Positions 1 to 7,590 of a DNA stretch of 44,263 nt are shown piece after piece. The translations under genes and the position numbers were made by a program. Each line of letters opens with the position of its first letter. The stretch's first letter is position 1. The notes beneath the pieces are model-generated. The model was given only the letters and a program-made list of their open reading frames with translations. It did no database searches and was not told the DNA's origin. The DNA comes from an uncultured Lachnospiraceae bacterium (lineage in GTDB: Bacteria; Bacillota; Clostridia; Lachnospirales; Lachnospiraceae). The stretch spans positions 1-44,263 of the forward strand of contig CAMNFR010000016.1 in NCBI GenBank assembly GCA_946537305.1. The letters run 5' to 3'.

Positions 1-122
1 AAAGCCGTTCCTAATTGTAATTCTCAGAATTTTTATCCGCAAGGTGGAGGGGTTAAGACCGAATCAAGATCCGGTTAAGATGAAATAAATCTTTTTCGAT
101 GCGATTTTCTGGGAGGTGCAAT

Positions 123-932
123 ATGCTCTGGAATGCAAAAAACGGCGAGCTACAGGTAAGCGGAAAGACTATGGATTATGTCTCCTTCGGAACCGGTGAG
201 AAGACGATGGTGATGCTGCCGGGCGTGGGGGACGGCCTGAAGACAGTCCGCGGTATGGCGGCAGCCATGGCGGCAAATTACCGGCAGCTGGCGGAGGAAT
301 ATACGGTGTACATGTTCAGCCGGGTCCGGGAGCTGACGGAGGGATACACCACCCGGCAGATGGCGGAGGATCTGGCGGAGGGGATGGAACTCCTGGGGCT
401 GCGGGACGCCTATGTGGTGGGGGTCTCTATGGGAGGCATGATCGCCCAGTTTTTAGCCATCGATCATCCGGAGCAGGTGGGGCGGCTGGCCCTCATGGTG
501 ACCGAGCCCCGGGCGAATGATCTGATCCGCGAGGTCATCGGGCGATGGCTGGCCATGGCGGAGGAGGGGGACTACGGCGGCATTATGACGGATACGATGG
601 AGCGCTCCTACTCGGAAAAATATCTGAGGAAGATACGGAAAGCCTACCCGCTGCTGATCCGCATGGGAGGACCGAAGGATTTTACCCGCTTCCGGATCCA
701 GGCGGAAGCCTGCCTGAATCATGACGCCATGGACCTGCTGGGGCAGATTTCCTGCCCGACCCTGGTAATCGGAGGAGAGCAGGACCGGATTGTGGGAGCG
801 GAGGCGTCCCGGGAGCTGGCAAGACGGATTCCCGGGAGCAAGCTGTATATGTATCCGGATTACGGCCATGGCCTCTATGACGAGGCAAAAGACTTGCTCC
901 CGCGGCTGAAGCATTTCGGGCGAAAAGAATGA
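123..932 (+). CDS. alpha/beta hydrolase
   Basis: A 269-residue alpha/beta-hydrolase-fold protein, probably a cytoplasmic serine hydrolase or esterase of unknown substrate. The nucleophile elbow GVSMGG places the catalytic serine near residue 102. The segment GGEQDRIVG carries the likely acid and DYGHGLYDE the catalytic histidine, in the usual order and spacing for the family. The start at 123 was chosen because GGGAGGTG lies a few bases upstream. The in-frame ATG at 99 has no such site and would put the Shine-Dalgarno sequence inside the gene. It converges with the glycosyltransferase operon, whose last stop is only 25 bp away, and shows no obvious link to glycosylation. No signal peptide is seen. 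The family is confident and the substrate is not. Confidence 0.85.
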   Translation: MLWNAKNGELQVSGKTMDYVSFGTGEKTMVMLPGVGDGLKTVRGMAAAMAANYRQLAEEYTVYMFSRVRELTEGYTTRQMAEDLAEGMELLGLRDAYVVGVSMGGMIAQFLAIDHPEQVGRLALMVTEPRANDLIREVIGRWLAMAEEGDYGGIMTDTMERSYSEKYLRKIRKAYPLLIRMGGPKDFTRFRIQAEACLNHDAMDLLGQISCPTLVIGGEQDRIVGAEASRELARRIPGSKLYMYPDYGHGLYDEAKDLLPRLKHFGRKE

Positions 933-956
933 ATTGACAGCAGGTACGTTCACTTG

Positions 957-2879
957 TCACCCTCGCAGTTTTCTCCATCGGTTCTGGAACATGGTTTTTA
1001 TGCCGATAGGGGTGAAAAGAAGTTTGGCGAATTCGCCCCATTCCCTTCTCTGCAGAAGAGAGAGGAGTATTTTTTCTATCACTACAATGCGGGCACTCTC
1101 CGAACCCTGCAGATCGCGCTTTACGGCATTCAGGTAGCGGTGAAGCGCGATCTTTTTGGTGCGGCTGTGGCGCAGGAAGATCACGTCCGCGTGCGCATCT
1201 GCAATCTCCGGGGGGATCATCCGGTATCGGTTCATAAAGGAGACTGCCTCCTCCCGCTGCCGCCGGTCGTTCCGCAAAGATGCGGAGGCAGGACTTTTCC
1301 GGTAATGCAGCAGTACCTCCGGCAGATTGCAGATTTTTTCCCCTCCGCAGAACACTGCGCGGCACCAGAGCTCGTAGTCCTCTCCGCCCCGGCAGGACGG
1401 ATCATACGGATACTTCTCAAAGAATGTCCGCTTTGCCATCACGGTCGGGTGATAGAGCGTGCAGAAATACCGCAGATAACGCCGATTGTCCTCCGGAGTG
1501 AGCGGCAGCCGGCTGCGGCCGAGCTTACGGCCGCTCTCCGAGATATCCTCTGCCATCGTGCCGCAGACAGTGATCTCCGGGTGGGCCTGCAGGAACCGCA
1601 CCTGACGTTCCACCCGTTCCGGCAGAGAGATGTCGTCCGCGTCCATCCGGCAGATATACTGCCCCCGGGCGGCCGCAATCATCTCATTCAGCGAGACGGC
1701 GATTCCCCGATTTTCCGTGTGGGTAAAGATGCGGATGCGCCGATCCTCCCGCTGCAGACGCCGCAGAATGTCGCCGGTCCGGTCGGAGGAAGCATCGTCC
1801 GTCACAAGGATTTCCAACTGTGCCCAGGTCTGCCGCAGCATGGAGCGCACGGCCTGCTCCACTGTCTTCTCCGCGTTGTAACAGGGGATGATCACGCTCA
1901 CCAGCGGCCCCGTCTCCTGTCGGAGCAGCCGCAGATGCCCGGAAAAATCTCCCCGCAGACCATCTCTAAGAGCCCTCAGGTACCGCTGCAGTCCGGCAGT
2001 GTCTCCGCGGCGGGTCACCAGAAAGAACCACGTGTACAGTATCAGCCGGAGCGGAATCTTATACCAACGGTGATAGCGCAGCGCAAGCCAGGTGTGATTG
2101 CGGACCAGGCAAAGCATGCGCAGCGGGGAGTCTGTATAGGGAACGCGCAACAGACCGGACAGCGCGGGAACCAGCGGCAGCCTTCCGGAGGGGTGATAGA
2201 AGACCGCCCTCAGATCGGTGACAGGATGGTACCCCGCGGCAAGGCATCGATAATAATGATCATACTCGTCTCCCCACAGGAAAAACTCCGGATGGACCGT
2301 CCCTGCGTTCTCCACACATTCGCGGGAGAGGAGCAGACCGTTAAAAGGTGTGACGTGGGGGATCGTATCCCCCCAGGATGCCCGCAGCTGCCGCAGTGAG
2401 GATGTCTTGCGGCCGCTCTTCCTGCGCATGGGCCATGAGAGGCGGCGGGAATCCGACGTGTCCAGTGATACCGGCATGACGTAGTGTCCCCCTCGGCTGA
2501 GCAGCTTCTTAAGACAGGTCTCCGATGGATATCCGTCGTCATCCATCATCCACAGAAAATCCCAGGGGAGTGCCACGGCAGCCTTCATGCCCGCGGAAAA
2601 TCCACCGGCACCGCCGGTATTTGATTCATTTCTTAACAGATAGATATCTGTCCCATCTGTCCGGGCTGCCTTATGCAGGATCCCGGCCGGGTAATCCTCT
2701 CGGGAAACCAGTCCCTCCTCTGCCAGTTGGTTCAGAGTGCCGTCGGAGGAGGCATTATCCACAAGGATGAGGGAATCCGGTCGGCGGGTCTGACGGAGCA
2801 CCGCCCGGATGCAGCGGATCAGCTCATCTTTTCGGTTGTATGTCACGATCAGCACCGCGACCTTCATCTTATCCGACAT
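957..2879 (-). CDS. tandem two-domain GT2 glycosyltransferase
   Basis: A 640-residue protein made of two complete family-2 GT-A domains, last gene of the glycosylation operon. The N-terminal half opens with VLIVTYNRKDEL and has NTGGAGGF and WMMDDDG, the pattern of rhamnosyl/galactofuranosyl-type transferases. From about residue 325 a second domain begins with VSVIIPCYN and carries the DADD metal/nucleotide-sugar motif and a GGEDYELW acceptor-side motif. Each half should add a sugar from a nucleotide donor at the cytoplasmic face of the membrane, probably to a lipid-linked glycan. It overlaps the upstream GT4 gene by 11 bp, so translation is probably coupled. The start at 2879 has GGGAG upstream; an ATG 12 bp downstream is possible. 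Fusion of two GT2 domains suggests two consecutive additions. Donor and acceptor are unknown. Confidence 0.88.
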   Translation of the reverse strand: MSDKMKVAVLIVTYNRKDELIRCIRAVLRQTRRPDSLILVDNASSDGTLNQLAEEGLVSREDYPAGILHKAARTDGTDIYLLRNESNTGGAGGFSAGMKAAVALPWDFLWMMDDDGYPSETCLKKLLSRGGHYVMPVSLDTSDSRRLSWPMRRKSGRKTSSLRQLRASWGDTIPHVTPFNGLLLSRECVENAGTVHPEFFLWGDEYDHYYRCLAAGYHPVTDLRAVFYHPSGRLPLVPALSGLLRVPYTDSPLRMLCLVRNHTWLALRYHRWYKIPLRLILYTWFFLVTRRGDTAGLQRYLRALRDGLRGDFSGHLRLLRQETGPLVSVIIPCYNAEKTVEQAVRSMLRQTWAQLEILVTDDASSDRTGDILRRLQREDRRIRIFTHTENRGIAVSLNEMIAAARGQYICRMDADDISLPERVERQVRFLQAHPEITVCGTMAEDISESGRKLGRSRLPLTPEDNRRYLRYFCTLYHPTVMAKRTFFEKYPYDPSCRGGEDYELWCRAVFCGGEKICNLPEVLLHYRKSPASASLRNDRRQREEAVSFMNRYRMIPPEIADAHADVIFLRHSRTKKIALHRYLNAVKRDLQGSESARIVVIEKILLSLLQRREWGEFAKLLFTPIGIKTMFQNRWRKLRG

Positions 2880-3960
2880 CTCTCAAAAACTCCCTGATTT
2901 TTCTTATGCCGATGTCATCCATCCTCCGAGCGCGTTCGATCCCTGTTTCTGGAGGGATCGGTTCCTGCAGCGCTTCAAGGATCTTTTCTGCCAGCGCCTC
3001 CGGGTCCCCCGCGGGAAAGAGCCGCCCGTACCTTCCGCCCGCCAGGATCTCCGCCGGCCCGGTGGGGCAGTCGGCGGCTACGGTATTGCCTCCGCAGGCC
3101 AGTGCCTCCAGCAGCGCCAGAGAAAATCCTTCGGCGCGGGAACATTGAATGTAAACCGAGGCTTCGCGCATCGCTTTCCATGGTGGTGCCTGCACCCCGG
3201 CAAAGATCACCCGCGTCCTGATACCCGCGTCGTCTGCCATCTGCCGGATCTTTTCCCTGTCCGGCCCGTCCCCCAGGATGACCAGAGGATACGTCCCCCG
3301 GATATCCTCAGGGAGGCGTGCATATCCCTCGAACAGTGTCCCGAAATCCTTGCTCCGAAGGTCCAGCCTGGCGGCTGTCAGAAAATACGGCCGTCTTTCC
3401 GCGCCGGCGCGTGAGTCGTCCGTCTGCCGCCGGATTTGCTCCACATCCGCATAGTTCGGGCAGACTCGGGCTTTCCCGCGGCGGATCCGCCGGCTCTGCG
3501 GCAGCGAGAAGAAGAGATCCCGCTGGGAGCGGCACACGAAGATCAGTTCCTGTGCCCCGCGAAGCAGGCGGAAGTATGCCCGCCATGTCCGCGAACGCAG
3601 CAGCTCCCGTGGATTGCAGTGGATCCAGGAATAGTACTTCGCTGGATTCAGCGCGCGGGATACCAGAAGGGTGGTCAGGGTGTCGCTGAAATTGACGACA
3701 GCCGTGTTCTCGGGAAGCCTTCCGCGCAGCCTGCGGGCGAAGCGGAGCAACCGAAGAAGCCCGCAGGAGTTCCGGCTGACCGGTGGGTCAGGAAAGATGA
3801 CCTTCACATTTTCCGGCAGCAACTGTATCAGGTGCCGGTCTAACTCACGGTGTACCGGGATCAGCAGGATCCGCCGGTCTGTATGGCGGGCCAGATTCAG
3901 GAACACCGATTCGGCTCCGCCCGTCCGGAAGCGGTCCATCACAAATACGATCCGTTTCAT
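2869..3960 (-). CDS. GT4 family glycosyltransferase
   Basis: A 363-residue GT-B retaining glycosyltransferase. The N terminus MDRFRTGGAE is the glycine-rich acceptor-side loop typical of GT4 enzymes. The C-terminal half contains FLTAARLD and ILGDGPDR, and the E-x7-E signature EGFSLALLEAL that contacts the nucleotide sugar. It probably adds a sugar to the growing lipid-linked oligosaccharide in the cytoplasm. The frame is open for 36 codons further upstream, but the start at 3960 is preceded by GAGGAGGTGCCG and leaves 13 bp to the flippase stop, so this start is preferred. It lies in one operon with the oligosaccharyltransferase, flippase and GT2-GT2 genes. The linkage and sugar cannot be read from sequence. 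Confidence 0.88.
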   Translation of the reverse strand: MKRIVFVMDRFRTGGAESVFLNLARHTDRRILLIPVHRELDRHLIQLLPENVKVIFPDPPVSRNSCGLLRLLRFARRLRGRLPENTAVVNFSDTLTTLLVSRALNPAKYYSWIHCNPRELLRSRTWRAYFRLLRGAQELIFVCRSQRDLFFSLPQSRRIRRGKARVCPNYADVEQIRRQTDDSRAGAERRPYFLTAARLDLRSKDFGTLFEGYARLPEDIRGTYPLVILGDGPDREKIRQMADDAGIRTRVIFAGVQAPPWKAMREASVYIQCSRAEGFSLALLEALACGGNTVAADCPTGPAEILAGGRYGRLFPAGDPEALAEKILEALQEPIPPETGIERARRMDDIGIRKIREFLRDVG

Positions 3961-3973
3961 TCGGCACCTCCTC

Positions 3974-5362
3974 TCATCGCAATACGCCAAGAATGATGCG
4001 AAAGATCTCCGCCAGGAGTGGTCTGGCCCATACGGCCGCCGCTGTGACGGCGATAACCACCAGAGCATCCGCCGCGAACAGCCGGATCAGCGGCCAGGCA
4101 GATCGTTTCAGCAGGATCCGATTGTTATAATGCGTCATATAAATGGTCTGAAGAAGCATGGCTGCGAGCGTTCCTGCCGCCACGCCCTCCGCGCCAAAGC
4201 GCTGCACTGCCAGCAGCGAAATTCCCAGATTCAGCGCGGCAGCCAACAGGTAATTTCCCTGCGTCTGCCGGAAATGCCCCGCTGCCAGGATCATTTTGTC
4301 ATAGGGATCCCGAAGGCTCTGCACGCCGTAGGCCAGCACCAGCAGCAGCGCGAAGAGGGGGCGGGTGTAATTGGCATCACCGATACCGTCGGTGTAAGCC
4401 TGTACAAACGGCACCAGCGTGACGCCCAGGAAGCTGAAGGCTCCGGCCGCGGCCAGATGGATGCGCCGCTCAAAAGCGGAGAAGGTCCTGAGCAGCGGTT
4501 CCCGCTGTCCCCCGGCCCACAGTTCTCCCAGCTTCGGCTGTACGCTGTAGGTCACGGTGATAAAGATCCGTCTCACGCCGGTGATCACCATAAAGTAAAC
4601 CGTGTAGACGGATACCTCCCGAAAACCGGCAAAGGCGGTAAGCAGCAGAATGTCCGTGTTTTCCAGGACAAAATAGGCCAGGTGCTGTGCGATGCCGTTC
4701 CATTTCTGCGGGATCGGCTCCCCGGTGTCCGACGGAGGCAGGTTCAGCGGATAGTGACAGACAGCATAGTGCCGGATTCCCAGGATCAGCAGGATGCCTC
4801 CGGCGGCTGCCACCGCACGGACGGCGGTGAGGGCTGCGCCGGCACGGATACCGATCACCTGAAAAGCGGTGCTTGCGACGGTCACAGCCGCAGCCATCAG
4901 CCAGACCACCCATCCTCTCTGATCGGAGATCAGAAGAAGACGTTCCGGCAGACCGACGGAGTAATAGAATATCGTTCCCGCGCCGGCCAGAAGAATCAGG
5001 AGTGCTGTGGTCTTGCCATTCGGATCGGCGCTCGGGCGGGGAAACAGGAGCAGCAGGATCAGGATGTACAGGATGGATGCCGCCGCGATCCGCCGGAAGG
5101 ATTTGCGGCCTGAGGCGAGGATTTCGTTGATCTTCCCGTAATCCCGCTCCACCAGCGGCCGGTAGAGGGCGGCTGGGATTACCGCGCCCAGGCCCAGCTC
5201 CAGGACAGCTGTGTAGGAAAGGAACTGTGTCACGGACTGTACCAGGCCGTTCATTTCCGAGCCGTAGTGTGCCAGGATCTCCCGCGGGAGAATTAGGCCG
5301 CTCAGGACGGCTGCCGCATGCTGAATCAGCGCTGCCAGAATATTTTTGGCCTCTCTCTTCAT
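3974..5362 (-). CDS. polysaccharide/oligosaccharide flippase (Wzx/MATE-like)
   Basis: A 462-residue polytopic membrane protein with about a dozen hydrophobic segments. It starts like O-antigen/teichoic acid flippases (an amphipathic MKREAKNILAALIQHAAAVLSG region, then an LIxPREILAHYGSEMNGLVQS-like segment typical of the polysaccharide biosynthesis protein family). The role inferred is to flip a lipid-linked glycan from the inner to the outer leaflet, where the neighbouring oligosaccharyltransferase can use it. The start at 5362 is favoured over one five codons upstream because its ATG overlaps the TGA of the STT3-like gene as ATGA and has AGGTG just before it. This 4-bp overlap implies translational coupling between transferase and flippase. 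A MurJ-like or teichoic acid role is less likely given the neighbours. Confidence 0.82.
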   Translation of the reverse strand: MKREAKNILAALIQHAAAVLSGLILPREILAHYGSEMNGLVQSVTQFLSYTAVLELGLGAVIPAALYRPLVERDYGKINEILASGRKSFRRIAAASILYILILLLLFPRPSADPNGKTTALLILLAGAGTIFYYSVGLPERLLLISDQRGWVVWLMAAAVTVASTAFQVIGIRAGAALTAVRAVAAAGGILLILGIRHYAVCHYPLNLPPSDTGEPIPQKWNGIAQHLAYFVLENTDILLLTAFAGFREVSVYTVYFMVITGVRRIFITVTYSVQPKLGELWAGGQREPLLRTFSAFERRIHLAAAGAFSFLGVTLVPFVQAYTDGIGDANYTRPLFALLLVLAYGVQSLRDPYDKMILAAGHFRQTQGNYLLAAALNLGISLLAVQRFGAEGVAAGTLAAMLLQTIYMTHYNNRILLKRSAWPLIRLFAADALVVIAVTAAAVWARPLLAEIFRIILGVLR

Positions 5363-7575
5363 GGCATCACCTGCCATATCTGCATACGCTCCACACCGTC
5401 AGATTCGTCGTAGACCGGAAAGAAGCAGCCTGCGGATTCTTTTTCAAAATACAGCTGCCAGATGGTCTCGCGGGAGCGGATTTCCCGGAACGAGTGATCC
5501 TCCGCAGTATCCGCAAGGAGGTGACCGTCCGGTGCGTAATCATATCGGCTGGCAACCGGAAGCGGCGCAGTCCCGGTAAAATCCCAGTCCGAAAAATATT
5601 CGATCCATCCCAGACGCAGCAGCATGGATTCGGTAATCACAAGGTAGATCTCCCCCGGATCTGCCGGATGAAGAAGGGCTTCCGCCTCGGCGGCCTCTTT
5701 CTCCGTCAGGCCGCACCGCGTCGCCAAAATCTCCACCGCGGCGTCTTTGGGTTCTGGCAGGGCCTCCCAGGTCGCTTCGAAGGAGGTTCGGGTATCGGTG
5801 TGCTCCATCAGGAAGAGGATTCCCTTGTCTCCGGAGCCTGCCAGCATCCGCAGGATCGCGCGGGACAGGGCCGGATCCGGTGTCGTAAGCGCTCGCCCCA
5901 TCAGGATGCAGCGGATGCCGCTCATGCTTCCGCCGTCCCACAGGCAGGGATGCCCGGTTTCGCTCTCGTAGAAATAGCCGGCATCCCACCAGGAAGCAAT
6001 GACAGCGTCCGGCGTCTCCGCATTTTCGCGGATCCACCGCATGCCTTCCGCAGAGATGTCGCTGAAGGAGGGACGGGATGCCCCGCTGCAGATACGGGAG
6101 CCGGAGAGCGCCGGAACGGCAGCCGCCAGACAGAGGACCAGGCAGAGCAGCCCTTTGCCGTACTGCCTGGCAGGCGTTCCAAAAGAAGACGACCCGGAAG
6201 ATGGTCTTCCGGCTGCCCTGCCGATCAGGGAGCCGGCCAGAAGTCCCGTCGGCACCCCAAGATGTTCGATGAATCGTATGCCGCGGCGGGAGGCGTAGAG
6301 GCATCCTGCCAGCAGGAGTCCAAGGATACAGAATGTCATCAGATCTTCTTCGGTTCCTCTGTCAGGAGATTCATCGGAAGAATTATTCAGAAAACGTATG
6401 CCGGATCTGCACGCGAGAAGAAGACCGGCAGCCGCTATCGCCGCCGTGGCAAGGCCGCCCACGCCGTTTACGACGGTAACAGCCTGTCCCGGAACATAGC
6501 CGGAGAACCACTGCAGGAAGCGCTCCGGTCCCAGCCTCGGTACATTCAGCTCGGAGACCGATACAAATGCATTGGGCAATTCACCGGCGCGGGTGACGTT
6601 CACGGTGTACCGTACTGCGGAAAAAATCCTTTCAGCAAAGGAGGGGCCGAGCCGCAGCAGGATTACCGGGGCTGTCATGGCTGCACAGAGCAGCCAGCCG
6701 CGGAGCGCGCGCCGCCGGGGAGAAGTGCTTTCCGGAGAAATGCCGGTCTGGCTCTGGAGAAGAAAGCCGGCGGCCGGGCTCCGGAGGAAAAACAGTGCGC
6801 CCACATGGAGCAGTCCGCCGCACAGGGTCAGCCCTGCAAAAAGAATGGCATTCTGAGGCGTCCAGCACAGCGTGTAGACGAGTACGCTCACGGCGAATCC
6901 GGCTGCTGCGCCAAACTGAGCCCGGCGGCTGTTCTGCCGCAGGGATTCCTCCAGGAACAGTATAAGAAGTACATCCATCAGAATGACGAACATGTCCGTG
7001 TCAAACCTGCCGAAGGTGCTCCGCGACACAAAACCGGAGCTGCAGGCGACCAGCACGCCGGCTGCCAGACCGCCGGCTGCCGGACCGCCGGGCAGACCGC
7101 TGATCTGCCGGTCTGCCGAAGAGGCTGCCCGGCTGCTTCGGGAGCACACGGCATAAGCCGCCGCGGCTGCCAGGGCTGCCATCGCCGGTGCCAGAGCATA
7201 TTCCACAGCAGACAAGGGAATACCGGCTGCCACGCCCAGGACTCGTCCTAACGCCGCTGTCAGCCACACGATGCCGGGGGGATACTCGGCGGAGCGGCCT
7301 TCCGGCCAGTAACTGCGCGTATCCCAGGCGGAACCGTCCTCACTTCGCGCGTCGCCGAGTTGTCCGTGGGAGAGGAGCCGGGCGGTCAGACGCACATGAT
7401 AGTAGGAGTCCGGATCCGTAAAATATGGGACCCCGTCCTCCGCCGTAAAGACCTCCCGCACATCATCAGAAAGCATTTCCGGATAAACGGATGGCAGCCG
7501 CACATAAACTGCCGCTGCCATGACCGATGTGATACATATTATATGGAGCAAAATTGCCCGGATTCTCTGACTCAT
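5359..7575 (-). CDS. STT3/PglB/AglB-type oligosaccharyltransferase (GT66-like)
   Basis: A 738-residue membrane protein with an N-terminal block of many transmembrane segments and a C-terminal soluble domain, the size and layout of single-subunit N-oligosaccharyltransferases. The main family signatures appear in order: the first-loop metal motif DPDSYYHVR at residues 54-62, a second acidic motif GRFDTDMF near 191-196, an SVSE motif at 339-342 in the position of external loop 5, RFIEHLGVP before the last membrane segments, and ASWWDAGYF with WWDAG at 529-533, equivalent to the WWDYG acceptor-recognition motif. The family transfers a lipid-linked oligosaccharide to Asn in N-X-S/T outside the membrane. 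The gene lies 15 bp after a secreted protein full of such sequons and overlaps the flippase gene by 4 bp. I recall no characterised member from this bacterial group. Confidence in family is high; activity is inferred. Confidence 0.9.
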   Translation of the reverse strand: MSQRIRAILLHIICITSVMAAAVYVRLPSVYPEMLSDDVREVFTAEDGVPYFTDPDSYYHVRLTARLLSHGQLGDARSEDGSAWDTRSYWPEGRSAEYPPGIVWLTAALGRVLGVAAGIPLSAVEYALAPAMAALAAAAAYAVCSRSSRAASSADRQISGLPGGPAAGGLAAGVLVACSSGFVSRSTFGRFDTDMFVILMDVLLILFLEESLRQNSRRAQFGAAAGFAVSVLVYTLCWTPQNAILFAGLTLCGGLLHVGALFFLRSPAAGFLLQSQTGISPESTSPRRRALRGWLLCAAMTAPVILLRLGPSFAERIFSAVRYTVNVTRAGELPNAFVSVSELNVPRLGPERFLQWFSGYVPGQAVTVVNGVGGLATAAIAAAGLLLACRSGIRFLNNSSDESPDRGTEEDLMTFCILGLLLAGCLYASRRGIRFIEHLGVPTGLLAGSLIGRAAGRPSSGSSSFGTPARQYGKGLLCLVLCLAAAVPALSGSRICSGASRPSFSDISAEGMRWIRENAETPDAVIASWWDAGYFYESETGHPCLWDGGSMSGIRCILMGRALTTPDPALSRAILRMLAGSGDKGILFLMEHTDTRTSFEATWEALPEPKDAAVEILATRCGLTEKEAAEAEALLHPADPGEIYLVITESMLLRLGWIEYFSDWDFTGTAPLPVASRYDYAPDGHLLADTAEDHSFREIRSRETIWQLYFEKESAGCFFPVYDESDGVERMQIWQVMP

Positions 7576-7590
7576 GTCGTGAACCCCGTA

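Noticed and set aside
1-122. A gene fragment at the left edge
   Set aside because: The first 120 bases contain stops in all useful frames and no recognisable protein end. They look like ordinary upstream sequence of the hydrolase gene.
954-2399. Plus-strand open frame of 481 codons
   Set aside because: It lies opposite the double GT2 gene, has no domain motif and shows the typical composition of a shadow frame in GC-rich DNA.
5227-7251. Plus-strand open frame of 674 codons
   Set aside because: It is antisense to the oligosaccharyltransferase and flippase genes, which carry clear family motifs. The translation is Arg/Gly/Pro-rich with no membrane or domain pattern.
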